This document shows, piece after piece, positions 1 to 6,756 of a stretch of 22,446 bases of DNA. The stretch lies in contig DBIX01000025.1 of NCBI GenBank assembly GCA_002297005.1, positions 1 to 22,446 of the forward strand, written 5' to 3'. The number at the start of each line of letters is the position of its first letter. The stretch's first letter is position 1. Source of the stretch: Cyanobacteria bacterium UBA791 (GTDB lineage: Bacteria > Cyanobacteriota > Vampirovibrionia > Gastranaerophilales > Gastranaerophilaceae). The notes under the pieces are model-generated. The model had not been told where the DNA came from and ran no database searches. It saw only the letters and a program-made list of their open reading frames with translations. The position numbers and the translations under genes are program-made.

Positions 1-70
1 ATTAAAAAAAATAAATAGTATTTTATATAATTATAAGTGTACAGTTAACACTATAACTAAAATAAATTTT

Positions 71-159
71 CCTTTTGTGAACAACCAAAACCACCTAAGA
101 AGCATTGTGTTTCAGGAGTTTAAACACATGCTTCAAAAACTGTAAGCCTTTTGTGAACA
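71..159. repeat. 13-bp direct repeats flanking an imperfect hairpin
   Basis: The 13-mer CCTTTTGTGAACA occurs at 71-83 and again at 147-159. Between them, 99-112 (GAAGCATTGTGTTT) pairs with 122-134 (AAACACATGCTTC) with one bulged base, leaving a loop of about 9 nt. No coding frame of note is present. It could be a small non-autonomous element or a structured RNA. The function is unknown. Confidence 0.5.
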
Positions 160-216
160 TACCTAATAAAAAATATTTTAGCAAAAGAGTTTTCAAAATT
201 ACAAAATGATAAACGC

Positions 217-244
217 AATAAAAAAGGAGCTTTTCAGCTCCTTT
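217..244 (-). terminator. Duplicate copy of the tRNA-Lys terminator
   Basis: Read on the minus strand, AAAGGAGC and GCTCCTTT form a stem around a TGAAAA-type loop and are followed by a T run. It is identical to the terminator at 412-437 because it lies inside the duplicated 41-bp segment. It would act as a back-up terminator for transcripts leaving tRNA-Lys. Confidence 0.55.
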
Positions 245-411
245 AAAATGGTGCGGTTGGTGGCTTCTCTTGAGTTGTTGGCGAGGACACGACGTCCGAG
301 CCTTACAAATCAGGATACCCTTTAGGGTAGAACGCTTATTAAAATTTAATCACGATTGATTAAATTTTAATTGCGTGAGAATCGCCCAAGCGAAACAAAA
401 GAATTTGCAAT

Positions 412-437
412 AAAAAAGGAGCTTTTCAGCTCCTTTA
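412..437 (-). terminator. Intrinsic terminator of tRNA-Lys
   Basis: On the minus strand, directly after the encoded CCA, the sequence AAAGGAGC-TGAAAA-GCTCCTTT forms an 8-bp stem followed by a run of T. The position and strand fit termination of the tRNA-Lys transcript. Confidence 0.8.
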
Positions 438-440
438 AAA

Positions 441-516
441 TGGTGCGCTTGGCGCGATTCGAACGCGCGACCTATCCCTTAAAAGGGGAGTGCTCTACCT
501 GCTGAGCTACAAGCGC
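441..516 (-). tRNA. tRNA-Lys, anticodon TTT
   Basis: The minus strand folds into a full cloverleaf. The acceptor stem is GCGCTTG/CAAGCGC, the D-arm GCTC...GAGC, the anticodon loop CTTTTAA (anticodon TTT), and the T-arm GCGCG-TTCGAAT-CGCGC. The discriminator is A and the CCA tail is encoded (complement of 441-443). The anticodon stem has one C-T mismatch at the 27-43 position. A promoter lies at 543-571 and a terminator at 412-437, so it is a single-gene unit. The adjoining cassette at 215-447 contains copies of its 3' end. Confidence 0.95.
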
Positions 517-542
517 ATAATCAAATCTTGATTACATATATT

Positions 543-571
543 AATTTAGCAAGAAAAAATTATTTCGTCAA
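543..571 (-). promoter_or_regulatory. Promoter of tRNA-Lys
   Basis: On the minus strand TTGACG (566-571) and TAAATT (543-548) are separated by 17 bp. This places the transcription start about 20 bp upstream of the mature tRNA 5' end. It is a good match to a housekeeping sigma-70-type promoter. Confidence 0.65.
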
Positions 572-584
572 CTACTTTTTTTAA

Positions 585-624
585 ATAAAAAAAATGGCTT
601 TAAAGTTATCAACCTCAAAGCCAT
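585..624 (-). terminator. Terminator of the XRE regulator gene
   Basis: On the minus strand ATGGCTTT (617-624) pairs perfectly with AAAGCCAT (594-601), and eight T follow. The loop is long (15 nt) and can partly pair internally. It lies about 20 bp past the stop codon at 646. Confidence 0.7.
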
Positions 625-645
625 ATAAAATAAGCGTTTCAAATG

Positions 646-1215
646 TTATTCAACATCAATAAATTTCTTAGCACATGCAAACATTTCATCGACTAAAGCA
701 GAATTTGAATAAATATTCATACCTGCAGATTCAAGAACTTGTTTCATGCGTTTCTCCCAAAGCGGATAAATATCTTCTTTTGTTAAATCAAGGACTTTTG
801 CAAGCATATTCAGTTCTTTAAAATCAATCGGAACAGGGATAGCACCTCTTAGCATATCCACCATTTCAAGACGTTTTTTTCTTGGAAAAGCTTTCAGAAA
901 GTTAACTATTGAAAGCCCTTTGTTTCTAATACTATCTTTAACAAAATCAATTGTTTCATCAACAAGAATAGGTTCTTGAGGAATGCGATATTCCTCAAAT
1001 TCTTCTGGCAGAATATCCATAACAACGGCAATTCTTTCTAATGTTGTACCACGAGTTGAGAATGGGATGGTTTTATCTATCAAATTATAGACATAAGATA
1101 GAGTAACACCAATCATTTCCGCAAAATCTTTTTTGTGTAAATCGTTTTTTTCTAAGAAATTTGCCACCATATCCGAACTCTTTTGCTTTGTTAATGTCTT
1201 ATTTTTAGTAGTCAT
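646..1215 (-). CDS. XRE-family helix-turn-helix regulator
   Basis: This 189-residue protein has an N-terminal helix-turn-helix at about residues 15-75. It carries the usual XRE pattern: a first helix (VANFLEKNDL), then KDFAEMIGVTLSYVYNLI as the second and recognition helices, then a conserved helix ending LPEEFEEY. The remaining ~110 residues are helical with no recognised enzyme domain and may serve for oligomerisation or sensing. The ATG is preceded by a strong GGGAGGA ribosome-binding site. A candidate promoter lies at 1256-1284 and a terminator at 585-624, so it is probably transcribed alone. It is divergent from pth, but nothing in the sequence shows it controls pth. DNA binding is supported by the motif. 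The target and signal are unknown. Confidence 0.75.
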   Translation of the reverse strand: MTTKNKTLTKQKSSDMVANFLEKNDLHKKDFAEMIGVTLSYVYNLIDKTIPFSTRGTTLERIAVVMDILPEEFEEYRIPQEPILVDETIDFVKDSIRNKGLSIVNFLKAFPRKKRLEMVDMLRGAIPVPIDFKELNMLAKVLDLTKEDIYPLWEKRMKQVLESAGMNIYSNSALVDEMFACAKKFIDVE

Positions 1216-1255
1216 AATAATCCTCCCTCTGTAAGATAGATTCCATTTTGATACT

Positions 1256-1284
1256 AAAATAACTTTTATTTATCTTTTTGTTAA
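1256..1284 (-). promoter_or_regulatory. Candidate promoter of the XRE regulator
   Basis: On the minus strand TTAACA (1279-1284) and TATTTT (1256-1261) are 17 bp apart, 41 bp upstream of the ATG. This is a moderate consensus match only. Confidence 0.4.
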
Positions 1285-1364
1285 GCGAAAGGTAGATAAC
1301 AAGAAAGGTAATCTTTATTTGGGTTAAAATAATAAATGCAAGGAAGATATTAAGGATAATTATT

Positions 1365-1910
1365 TTGAAATTAATTTTATGCACAGGAAATATTGGCGAA
1401 AAATATGCTTTTAACCGACATAACGTAGGGTTTATGGTAGCCGATTTAATGGGTTACGAAAAAGGTTTTGATTTTAGACAAGAATCAAAATTAAAATGTT
1501 ATTTAGCAAAATATCAGGATTTTATAGTAATAAAACCAACGACATACATGAACTTATCAGGTGAAGCATTATCTCTTGTCATGAATTATTACAAGATAAA
1601 ACCTGAAGATGTTTTAATCGTGTATGATGATTTAGCAATCGATTTAGGAACTTTAAGATTTAAAGGCTCAGGTTCAGACGGTGGACACAACGGTATCAAA
1701 TCAATTATCCAACACATGGGTACAAATAAATTTGCAAGATTAAAAGTAGGCATTGGACCTCAACCGCCAATACCATCAGAAAACTTTGTACTTGGAAATT
1801 TTTCAAAAGAACAAATGCCAATTTTGAAAGAAACCTTAAAAAGAGCAGTAGAAGCTATTGAGTTTTATTTTGAAAATGGTTTAGAAAAAACTCAAAACAA
1901 ATATAATTAA
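1365..1910 (+). CDS. pth: Peptidyl-tRNA hydrolase
   Basis: This enzyme releases tRNA from peptidyl-tRNAs that drop off the ribosome; it is cytoplasmic. The 181-residue product has the family signatures in order: GNxG at 8-11, RHNVGF at 18-23 with the presumed catalytic His19, TYMNLSG at 60-66 with the substrate-binding Asn63, DDLAID at 88-93, and GGHNGIKSI at 106-114 with His108/Asn109. The first motif reads GNIG instead of the usual GNPG. The start is TTG, with AAGGA at 1352-1356 at proper spacing. Starting there gives the canonical N-terminus MKLIL, and no nearby ATG preserves the GNxG motif. It is followed after 60 bp by the TPR gene on the same strand. Confidence 0.95.
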   Translation: MKLILCTGNIGEKYAFNRHNVGFMVADLMGYEKGFDFRQESKLKCYLAKYQDFIVIKPTTYMNLSGEALSLVMNYYKIKPEDVLIVYDDLAIDLGTLRFKGSGSDGGHNGIKSIIQHMGTNKFARLKVGIGPQPPIPSENFVLGNFSKEQMPILKETLKRAVEAIEFYFENGLEKTQNKYN

Positions 1911-1970
1911 CCACATGTTTAATATCTAAGTGATAAGATTTTATATAATATAAATAAAAAAGGAAAAATT

Positions 1971-3389
1971 ATGACAATAGAAATAGCAGAACAATTTGAA
2001 CAACAAGAAGATTACGAAAGAGCTTATGAGGAATACAAAAGACTTTTAAGCAAAAAGCCTAACAGCATAGATTTATTACAAAGAACAGCAAATGTAGCTT
2101 TGATTTTAGAAAAGAAAGACGAAGCCTCTGAATTATTATCAAAGATTTTATCATTAGATCCAGAAAACATTATGTGCTACGAACAATTAATGGATATTTA
2201 TAATGATACAGACAAATATAAATATTATATTTATAGAGGGGACAAACATGTTGTACAAGGTCAAATTTCACATGCTATAAATGATTTTAACAAAGCTTTA
2301 AACAAAGCAGATACTGACGAAAAGATATTATCAACAAGATTTGTACTTGGCGGGTTATACGAACAAGTAGGAAAATTTAATCAAGCTATTGATGAATTTT
2401 TAAGAATTACAGATAGCGATGGGGCGAATAAGGAATCCTATTTAAAACTTGCACAGTTGTATGATAAGACAGATATGGTTTCAAGTTCTGTATCAATTCT
2501 TGAAAAAGCTTTAGAACATGGCTTTAAAGATGATAAAGATATTAAAGAAGCCTTGGCTAATTATTATATTAAAAATGGCACACCTGAACTTGCAACAGAA
2601 ATGACAAGTGACGATATAACAAAACTTAGAAGTTATCTTGATAATGGCAAGGACGAACAAGCCTTAGCCCTAATCAAAGAAATAGAAAAGGATAACAAGA
2701 AAAATCCTAAATATTTAGCTTTAGTTGCACAATATCATTATCAAAGAAACGAATTTGATGAAGCGTTGGCAATAGTTGACGAATACGAAAAATTTGCTAA
2801 AAATTCACCATTAATCTATCAAATGAGAGCAATGATTTATGATGAATTAAATAAAAACTTTGAAGCAAGCATCAACTGGGCAAAATACAACATTCTACTA
2901 GACAATAAGGATGTTGCATTGAACGAATATATGCAAGCTTACGCAATAAACAATGAAGATGCAGAACTTGTATATACTATCGCAAACTTACTTGACACAC
3001 TAAACGACAAGACAAGAGCAAACGAATTTTACGAACAACTAGTAAAGATAGAACCTGATAATAAAAAGGCTTTAGAAAGATTAGCTGATTTTAGAGAATC
3101 TATCGGTGACTACAGACAAGCAGTTGAATATCTTGAACAATATCATAAAATTGACCCAAGAAATGCAAGTACAATAAGAAAATTGGGTAAATTCTATGAA
3201 AAATTAAGAAAGAAAGATAAAGCTTTAGAATACTATAAAAAATATGTTAACATCTCAAACGCAGTAGAGGGTTATGATGAAATCAAAGCTAAAATTGATA
3301 AACTAGAAGCTCAACCTAAAAACTACACAGAAACAGACGGTGAAGATGGCTTAATCGATATTATTATGAGATGGTTCAATAGAAAATAA
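1971..3389 (+). CDS. Tetratricopeptide-repeat protein
   Basis: This 472-residue protein consists almost entirely of TPR-like helical hairpins. Clear units start near residues 13 (YERAYEEYKRLL), 47 (KKDEASELLSKIL), 100 (ISHAINDFNKAL), 135 (FNQAIDEFLRI), 170, 255 (FDEALAIVDEYEKF), 360 (ALERLADF), 380 (YRQAVEYLEQYHKIDP) and 415 (KDKALEYYKKYV). It has no signal peptide or transmembrane segment, so it is probably a cytoplasmic scaffold. The C-terminus ends in a short hydrophobic/basic tail (IDIIMRWFNRK) that might touch a membrane or partner. The start has AAAGGA upstream. A candidate -10 box TATAAT lies at 1944-1949, so it may have its own promoter as well as read-through from pth. The partner is unknown. 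Confidence 0.8.
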   Translation: MTIEIAEQFEQQEDYERAYEEYKRLLSKKPNSIDLLQRTANVALILEKKDEASELLSKILSLDPENIMCYEQLMDIYNDTDKYKYYIYRGDKHVVQGQISHAINDFNKALNKADTDEKILSTRFVLGGLYEQVGKFNQAIDEFLRITDSDGANKESYLKLAQLYDKTDMVSSSVSILEKALEHGFKDDKDIKEALANYYIKNGTPELATEMTSDDITKLRSYLDNGKDEQALALIKEIEKDNKKNPKYLALVAQYHYQRNEFDEALAIVDEYEKFAKNSPLIYQMRAMIYDELNKNFEASINWAKYNILLDNKDVALNEYMQAYAINNEDAELVYTIANLLDTLNDKTRANEFYEQLVKIEPDNKKALERLADFRESIGDYRQAVEYLEQYHKIDPRNASTIRKLGKFYEKLRKKDKALEYYKKYVNISNAVEGYDEIKAKIDKLEAQPKNYTETDGEDGLIDIIMRWFNRK

Positions 3390-3404
3390 TTAATAAAGAT
3401 AAAA

Positions 3405-3447
3405 AAAGAAGAGGCGGATTTTGAAAATCAAAATCCGCCTCTTCTTT
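3405..3447. terminator. Bidirectional terminator
   Basis: A perfect 19-bp stem (3405-3423 with 3429-3447) encloses a 5-nt AAAAT loop. T runs lie on the outgoing side of both strands. It sits between the convergent TPR gene and solute-binding protein gene and can serve both. The stem base shares the AAGAGGCG...CGCCTCTT core with the terminator at 7325-7357. Confidence 0.85.
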
Positions 3448-3461
3448 ATAAACCTAAAATC

Positions 3462-4247
3462 TTATTTCAACCATTTATTATTAAGTCTACTCAAAGTACC
3501 ATCACTTGCCATATCAGAAATAGTTTTATCAACGATAGTTCTTAATCGTTTTGTTTCTTCACCTTTTCTGAATGCAACACCATAAGGTTCTTTTGAATAT
3601 CTAGGAGCACTAAGAATTTTCAAAGATTTGTCTTCCATAATGATACCTAAAATAATTGTATCATCCGTAGCAATTGCATCAATTTCATGTTTTTTCAAAG
3701 CTTTAACAGCGTCAGTATAAGTTTTATATCCTGTAATCAAACAATGCGGAACGGCAATTCTAATAGTTTTTTCAGCAGTAGAACCGAATAAAACACCTAC
3801 TTTTTTAAGCTTTGAATCAGATAGAGAAGTAATCTTGCTATCTTTATTTAACAATAAAGTTTGACCAGCATAGTGATAAGGAACAGAAAAATCAACAACT
3901 GCTGCACGTTGAGCAGTAATAGTCATTGATGCAATAATCATATCAGCTTGTCCTGAATTTAGTATCATAATACGGTTTGACGGAGTTACTGGTACAAATT
4001 CAACTGCATTTTCATCACCAAAAATTACTTTTGCAATATTTTTTGCTAAATCAATATCAAAACCATCATGCAAACCGTCTTTATTTAAATAACCAAAAGG
4101 TTTTGTATCAGTTTTAACACCAACAACAATTTTACCTCTATCCATAACCATGTCATATAAGTCCATTGGTTTATTTTTCTTACCACAACCAGACAAGATT
4201 ATAGAAGATACTACAATTATTAATGCTAAAACTAAATATTTTTTCAT
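3462..4247 (-). CDS. Amino-acid-type solute-binding lipoprotein (SBP family 3)
   Basis: This 261-residue protein captures a small polar solute, most likely an amino acid, outside the inner membrane for an ABC importer. The N-terminus is a lipoprotein signal ending in the lipobox LSGC, with Cys21 as the lipid site. The family-3 fold follows: RGKIVVGVKTDTKPFGY, then DGFDIDLAKNIA, the ligand-contacting segment MIIASMTITAQRAAVVDFSVPY, and the distal lobe KKVGVLFGSTAEK...EIDAIATDD. The C-terminus is SDGTLSRLNNKWL, typical of the family. No permease or ATPase gene is adjacent, so it is an orphan binding protein here. The ATG has AAGGA about 12 nt upstream. It is divergent from dxr and ends at a shared terminator. 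Confidence 0.88.
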   Translation of the reverse strand: MKKYLVLALIIVVSSIILSGCGKKNKPMDLYDMVMDRGKIVVGVKTDTKPFGYLNKDGLHDGFDIDLAKNIAKVIFGDENAVEFVPVTPSNRIMILNSGQADMIIASMTITAQRAAVVDFSVPYHYAGQTLLLNKDSKITSLSDSKLKKVGVLFGSTAEKTIRIAVPHCLITGYKTYTDAVKALKKHEIDAIATDDTIILGIIMEDKSLKILSAPRYSKEPYGVAFRKGEETKRLRTIVDKTISDMASDGTLSRLNNKWLK

Positions 4248-4296
4248 AATTATTCAAATTCCTTAACCAAATAATACCATAAAAAAGTTATTAGGG

Positions 4297-4314
4297 TATA
4301 ATGTAAATATTATG
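4297..4314 (+). promoter_or_regulatory. TATAAT box immediately before the dxr start (leaderless start)
   Basis: TATAAT at 4297-4302 is followed by 9 nt and then the ATG of dxr. Transcription from this box would begin about 2-3 nt before the start codon, leaving no room for a ribosome-binding site. No purine-rich Shine-Dalgarno sequence is present. The -35 region is not well defined. Confidence 0.5.
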
Positions 4315-5451
4315 AAAAAGAAAATTACAATTATCGGCTCAACAGGGTCAATCGGAACACAAGCTTTAGAAGTTATAGAAAAGATTTCAGACGAATTTGA
4401 AATCATTGGTTTGGCAGCAGGCTCAAACGTAGATTTGTTAAATAAACAAATCGAAAAATTTCATCCAAAAACTGTTTGCCTTGGTAAAAAGGCAGAAATT
4501 GCAGATAAATCTGTAAAAGTTTTGTACGGTGATGAGGGCTTAGAAGAACTTTGCTCAAACAAAGAAAACGACATTATTTTAGTTGCAGTATCAGGTAAAA
4601 TCGGTTTAAGACCAACAATTTCTGCAATTAAAAACGGTATTAATATTGCACTTGCTAACAAAGAAACTCTTGTTATGGCAGGTGATATAGTTACAAAATT
4701 AGCAAAAGAATACAATGTAAAAATCTTGCCTGTCGATAGTGAACATAGTGCTATACACCAATGTATAAAAGACATTTCGCAAGTTAGCAAATTAATTATC
4801 ACAGCTTCAGGCGGACCATTCTTACATAAAACAGTTGAAGATATGAAAAACGCAACTGTTGAACAAACTTTAAAACACCCACGATGGAACATGGGTAGAA
4901 AAATTACGGTTGATAGTGCAACACTTATGAACAAAGGCTTAGAAGTAATCGAGGCTCATCACTTATTTGGTTTTGATTACGACAATATCGAAGTTGTTGT
5001 CCATCCTCAAAGTATTGTGCATAGTGCCGTTGAATATGCAGATGGTAGCGTTATTGCACAACTTGGTTTACCAAGCATGCATATTCCTATTCAATACGCA
5101 ATTACTTATCCAAACCGTATTGAGGGTATCAAATCAAAGAGTTTTAGCTTTGCAGAAATTGCACATCTTGATTTTGAAAAACCTGATTTTGAAAAATTCC
5201 CAACTGTTAAACTCGCTTATCAAGCAGGTAAAGAGGGTGGAAGTGCAACAATTTGCTTAAATGCTGCAAATGAAGAAGCCGTATTTGCATTTTTGGATAA
5301 TAAAATTAAATTATTTGATATTTACGCAATTACAGAGAAAATGTATAACGCACACAATATCGTTAAAAATCCATCTATTGATGAAATTTTTGCAATCGAC
5401 GAAGAAATAAGAATTAAAACAAGAGAAATAATTAATAAAAAAAATTATTAA
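4312..5451 (+). CDS. dxr: 1-deoxy-D-xylulose 5-phosphate reductoisomerase
   Basis: This NADPH-dependent enzyme makes 2-C-methyl-D-erythritol 4-phosphate, the committed step of the MEP isoprenoid pathway. The 379-residue product has normal length. Motifs in order are the Rossmann GSTGSIG (9-15), LANKE (114-118), DSEHS (142-146), ASGGPF (165-170), HPRWNMG (189-195) and DSATLMNKGLE (201-211). Asp142, Glu144 and Glu211 correspond to the metal ligands known in E. coli Dxr. No other MEP gene is adjacent. There is no Shine-Dalgarno sequence, and a TATAAT lies 9 nt before the ATG, which suggests leaderless translation. Its stop codon directly abuts the stop of the opposing gene at 5452, with no terminator between them. 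Confidence 0.97.
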   Translation: MKKKITIIGSTGSIGTQALEVIEKISDEFEIIGLAAGSNVDLLNKQIEKFHPKTVCLGKKAEIADKSVKVLYGDEGLEELCSNKENDIILVAVSGKIGLRPTISAIKNGINIALANKETLVMAGDIVTKLAKEYNVKILPVDSEHSAIHQCIKDISQVSKLIITASGGPFLHKTVEDMKNATVEQTLKHPRWNMGRKITVDSATLMNKGLEVIEAHHLFGFDYDNIEVVVHPQSIVHSAVEYADGSVIAQLGLPSMHIPIQYAITYPNRIEGIKSKSFSFAEIAHLDFEKPDFEKFPTVKLAYQAGKEGGSATICLNAANEEAVFAFLDNKIKLFDIYAITEKMYNAHNIVKNPSIDEIFAIDEEIRIKTREIINKKNY

Positions 5452-6639
5452 TTAAAAGTTTCTTTCCATTTCTTCAAAAGCGTCTAATTCCTTATAGTAA
5501 TTAGTCTTTTTGCGAATGTTTTTATTTTTCTTTTTAACCTTATCAGAAACATTTTTATAAGCATTATCCAGAGAAATTTTTGCGATAGGTTTTCTTCCAC
5601 CTGATTCAAAAAATGCTAACCAATATCTATCTTTTACGTCATTAACAGTAAAAGATATTCTTCCAGCAACCCTGTCACCTGGTTTAATTTTTGTATACAT
5701 CAATTTTGTGTCACCAAAAATCGATGGGTGGAATATAGAATTTGCCTCATTTACCAAACCTAAATCAAAACTTGAAAAAGTCTTCTTTGTCATATTTGAA
5801 ATAACTAAAGACAAAGTTATAGTGTTAACAACACCAAATGGGTCTTTTTCAAATAAAATATTTGTAATTTTAACAGTCAAACCGGGGTATTGTAATTCCT
5901 TTTGAGCAAGAGCTTCAGCCTTATAAACAGGTAAAGAAACATTTGAGGCTAATTTAACTCTAATTTCATCCCCTGGAGAAATCAAAACATCTTTACCTTT
6001 ACGATACAAAGCCATACCTAAACCAATAGTACCACCAATTGCAGCACCACCAGCAACAGTATAACCTTGAGATGCAATAGCTGCCTCTAATCCCAATAAG
6101 TTAAGAGCTGTAAGTCCACCAATGACACCACCTGCTGCAGTATATCCGACATCCGTCGCAACAATTTTTGCAGTAGCTTTTAATGGATGCATTTTTGTAG
6201 ACATATTACCCTCAATTGGAATTTCTCTACCATCAGGTGTTACTAAGTAATCGAATTTTAAATCAATATAACCATCTCTACCCAACCTACGAGATTCTTT
6301 TGAGGCCTTAATAATACCGTGAGCAACTGTTCCTCTAGGAATAATTATACCTTTATTACTATAAACATCACTTGTAACTTCAGCAAAAAATTCATCACCC
6401 TCTAAGGTAAAAGATGCATCCAAAACTTGTGATACAGACATATAAATTACATCTTTTGAGTTTAATTCATCAACAGCACCAGTAAACAATTCTTTATCCA
6501 AAACCTGCTGAACATTGTTACTTTTTTCAGCATGTCCTTGAAATATATCTGCCATGGCAATTTGCGATGAAGTACACATGATATATATTAATACAAGAAA
6601 AATACTTATAAATTTTTTAACACTACCTATTTTATACAT
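5452..6639 (-). CDS. Exported protein with VirB10/TrbI-like domain
   Basis: The product is 395 residues from the ATG at 6637-6639. A longer TTG start at 6654 overlaps the -10 box and is rejected. A signal-peptide-like segment (FISIFLVLIYIMCTSSQIAMA) is followed by a region resembling the beta-barrel of VirB10/TrbI proteins: a 'GIIIPRGTVAHGII' strand, 'RLGRDGYIDLKFDYLVTPDG', and later 'DVLISPGDEIRVKLASNVSLPV'. A Gly/Ala-rich glycine-zipper stretch (about residues 165-215) interrupts it. The C-terminal ~150 residues look like an Ig-type beta domain, ending in a Lys-rich tail. No other type IV secretion genes are nearby, so it is likely a stand-alone envelope protein. The resemblance is by motif only; the function is unknown. 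Confidence 0.6.
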   Translation of the reverse strand: MYKIGSVKKFISIFLVLIYIMCTSSQIAMADIFQGHAEKSNNVQQVLDKELFTGAVDELNSKDVIYMSVSQVLDASFTLEGDEFFAEVTSDVYSNKGIIIPRGTVAHGIIKASKESRRLGRDGYIDLKFDYLVTPDGREIPIEGNMSTKMHPLKATAKIVATDVGYTAAGGVIGGLTALNLLGLEAAIASQGYTVAGGAAIGGTIGLGMALYRKGKDVLISPGDEIRVKLASNVSLPVYKAEALAQKELQYPGLTVKITNILFEKDPFGVVNTITLSLVISNMTKKTFSSFDLGLVNEANSIFHPSIFGDTKLMYTKIKPGDRVAGRISFTVNDVKDRYWLAFFESGGRKPIAKISLDNAYKNVSDKVKKKNKNIRKKTNYYKELDAFEEMERNF

Positions 6640-6674
6640 AGCAATATTATACAATTTTTCAACAAAATATCCAA
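6637..6674 (-). promoter_or_regulatory. Promoter with leaderless start for the VirB10-like gene
   Basis: On the minus strand TATAAT (6646-6651) lies 6 nt before the ATG, with TTGGAT 17 bp further upstream (6669-6674). The expected transcription start falls at or next to the A of the ATG. No Shine-Dalgarno sequence precedes that ATG. Confidence 0.5.
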
Positions 6675-6720
6675 AAATTTACAATTAAAAATTATAAATG
6701 TACACAATATTTTTTTTAGG

Positions 6721-6726
6721 TATAAT
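6721..6726 (+). promoter_or_regulatory. -10 box for reverse rubrerythrin
   Basis: A perfect TATAAT lies 30 bp before the rubrerythrin ATG, with a normal-length leader and Shine-Dalgarno sequence. No convincing -35 box is present, and I could not identify a clear PerR-type operator. Confidence 0.5.
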
Positions 6727-6756
6727 AAACAATGACACAAAAGAAAGGAGATTATT

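Larger units (their letters stand above)
215..447. repeat. tRNA-Lys 3'-end cassette (direct plus inverted copies around hairpins)
   Basis: A 41-bp sequence covering the tRNA-Lys CCA end and its terminator (407-447) is repeated exactly at 215-255. Between the copies lie three hairpins: 285-297 (GGAC/GTCC), 316-329 (TACCC/GGGTA) and a perfect 15-bp stem at 338-371 with a CGAT loop, extended by ACGC/GCGT at 332-335 and 373-376. Bases 373-392, read on the minus strand, match the plus-strand sequence of the tRNA-Lys 3' half (446-466) except for two mismatches and one gap. The direct and inverted copies pair with each other over about 16 positions (roughly 251-267 with 377-392). The cassette therefore holds both a direct and an inverted copy of the tRNA end. 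Confidence 0.75.

Noticed and set aside
215..447. attL/attR of an integrated element
   Set aside because: A 41-bp repeat of a tRNA 3' end looks like attachment sites, but only about 150 bp lie between the copies and no integrase is present. A decayed remnant remains possible.
4461..4934. 157-codon open frame antisense to dxr
   Set aside because: It lies wholly within dxr, which has all its family motifs. The frame shows no domain and no ribosome-binding site.
6640..6654. Upstream TTG start for the VirB10-like protein
   Set aside because: The TTG and following codons overlap the TATAAT box, so they would not be in the transcript. The ATG at 6639 begins a proper signal peptide.
6690..6726. 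PerR operator before reverse rubrerythrin
   Set aside because: The region is A+T-rich and superficially similar, but no sufficiently symmetric match to the PerR box could be found by eye.
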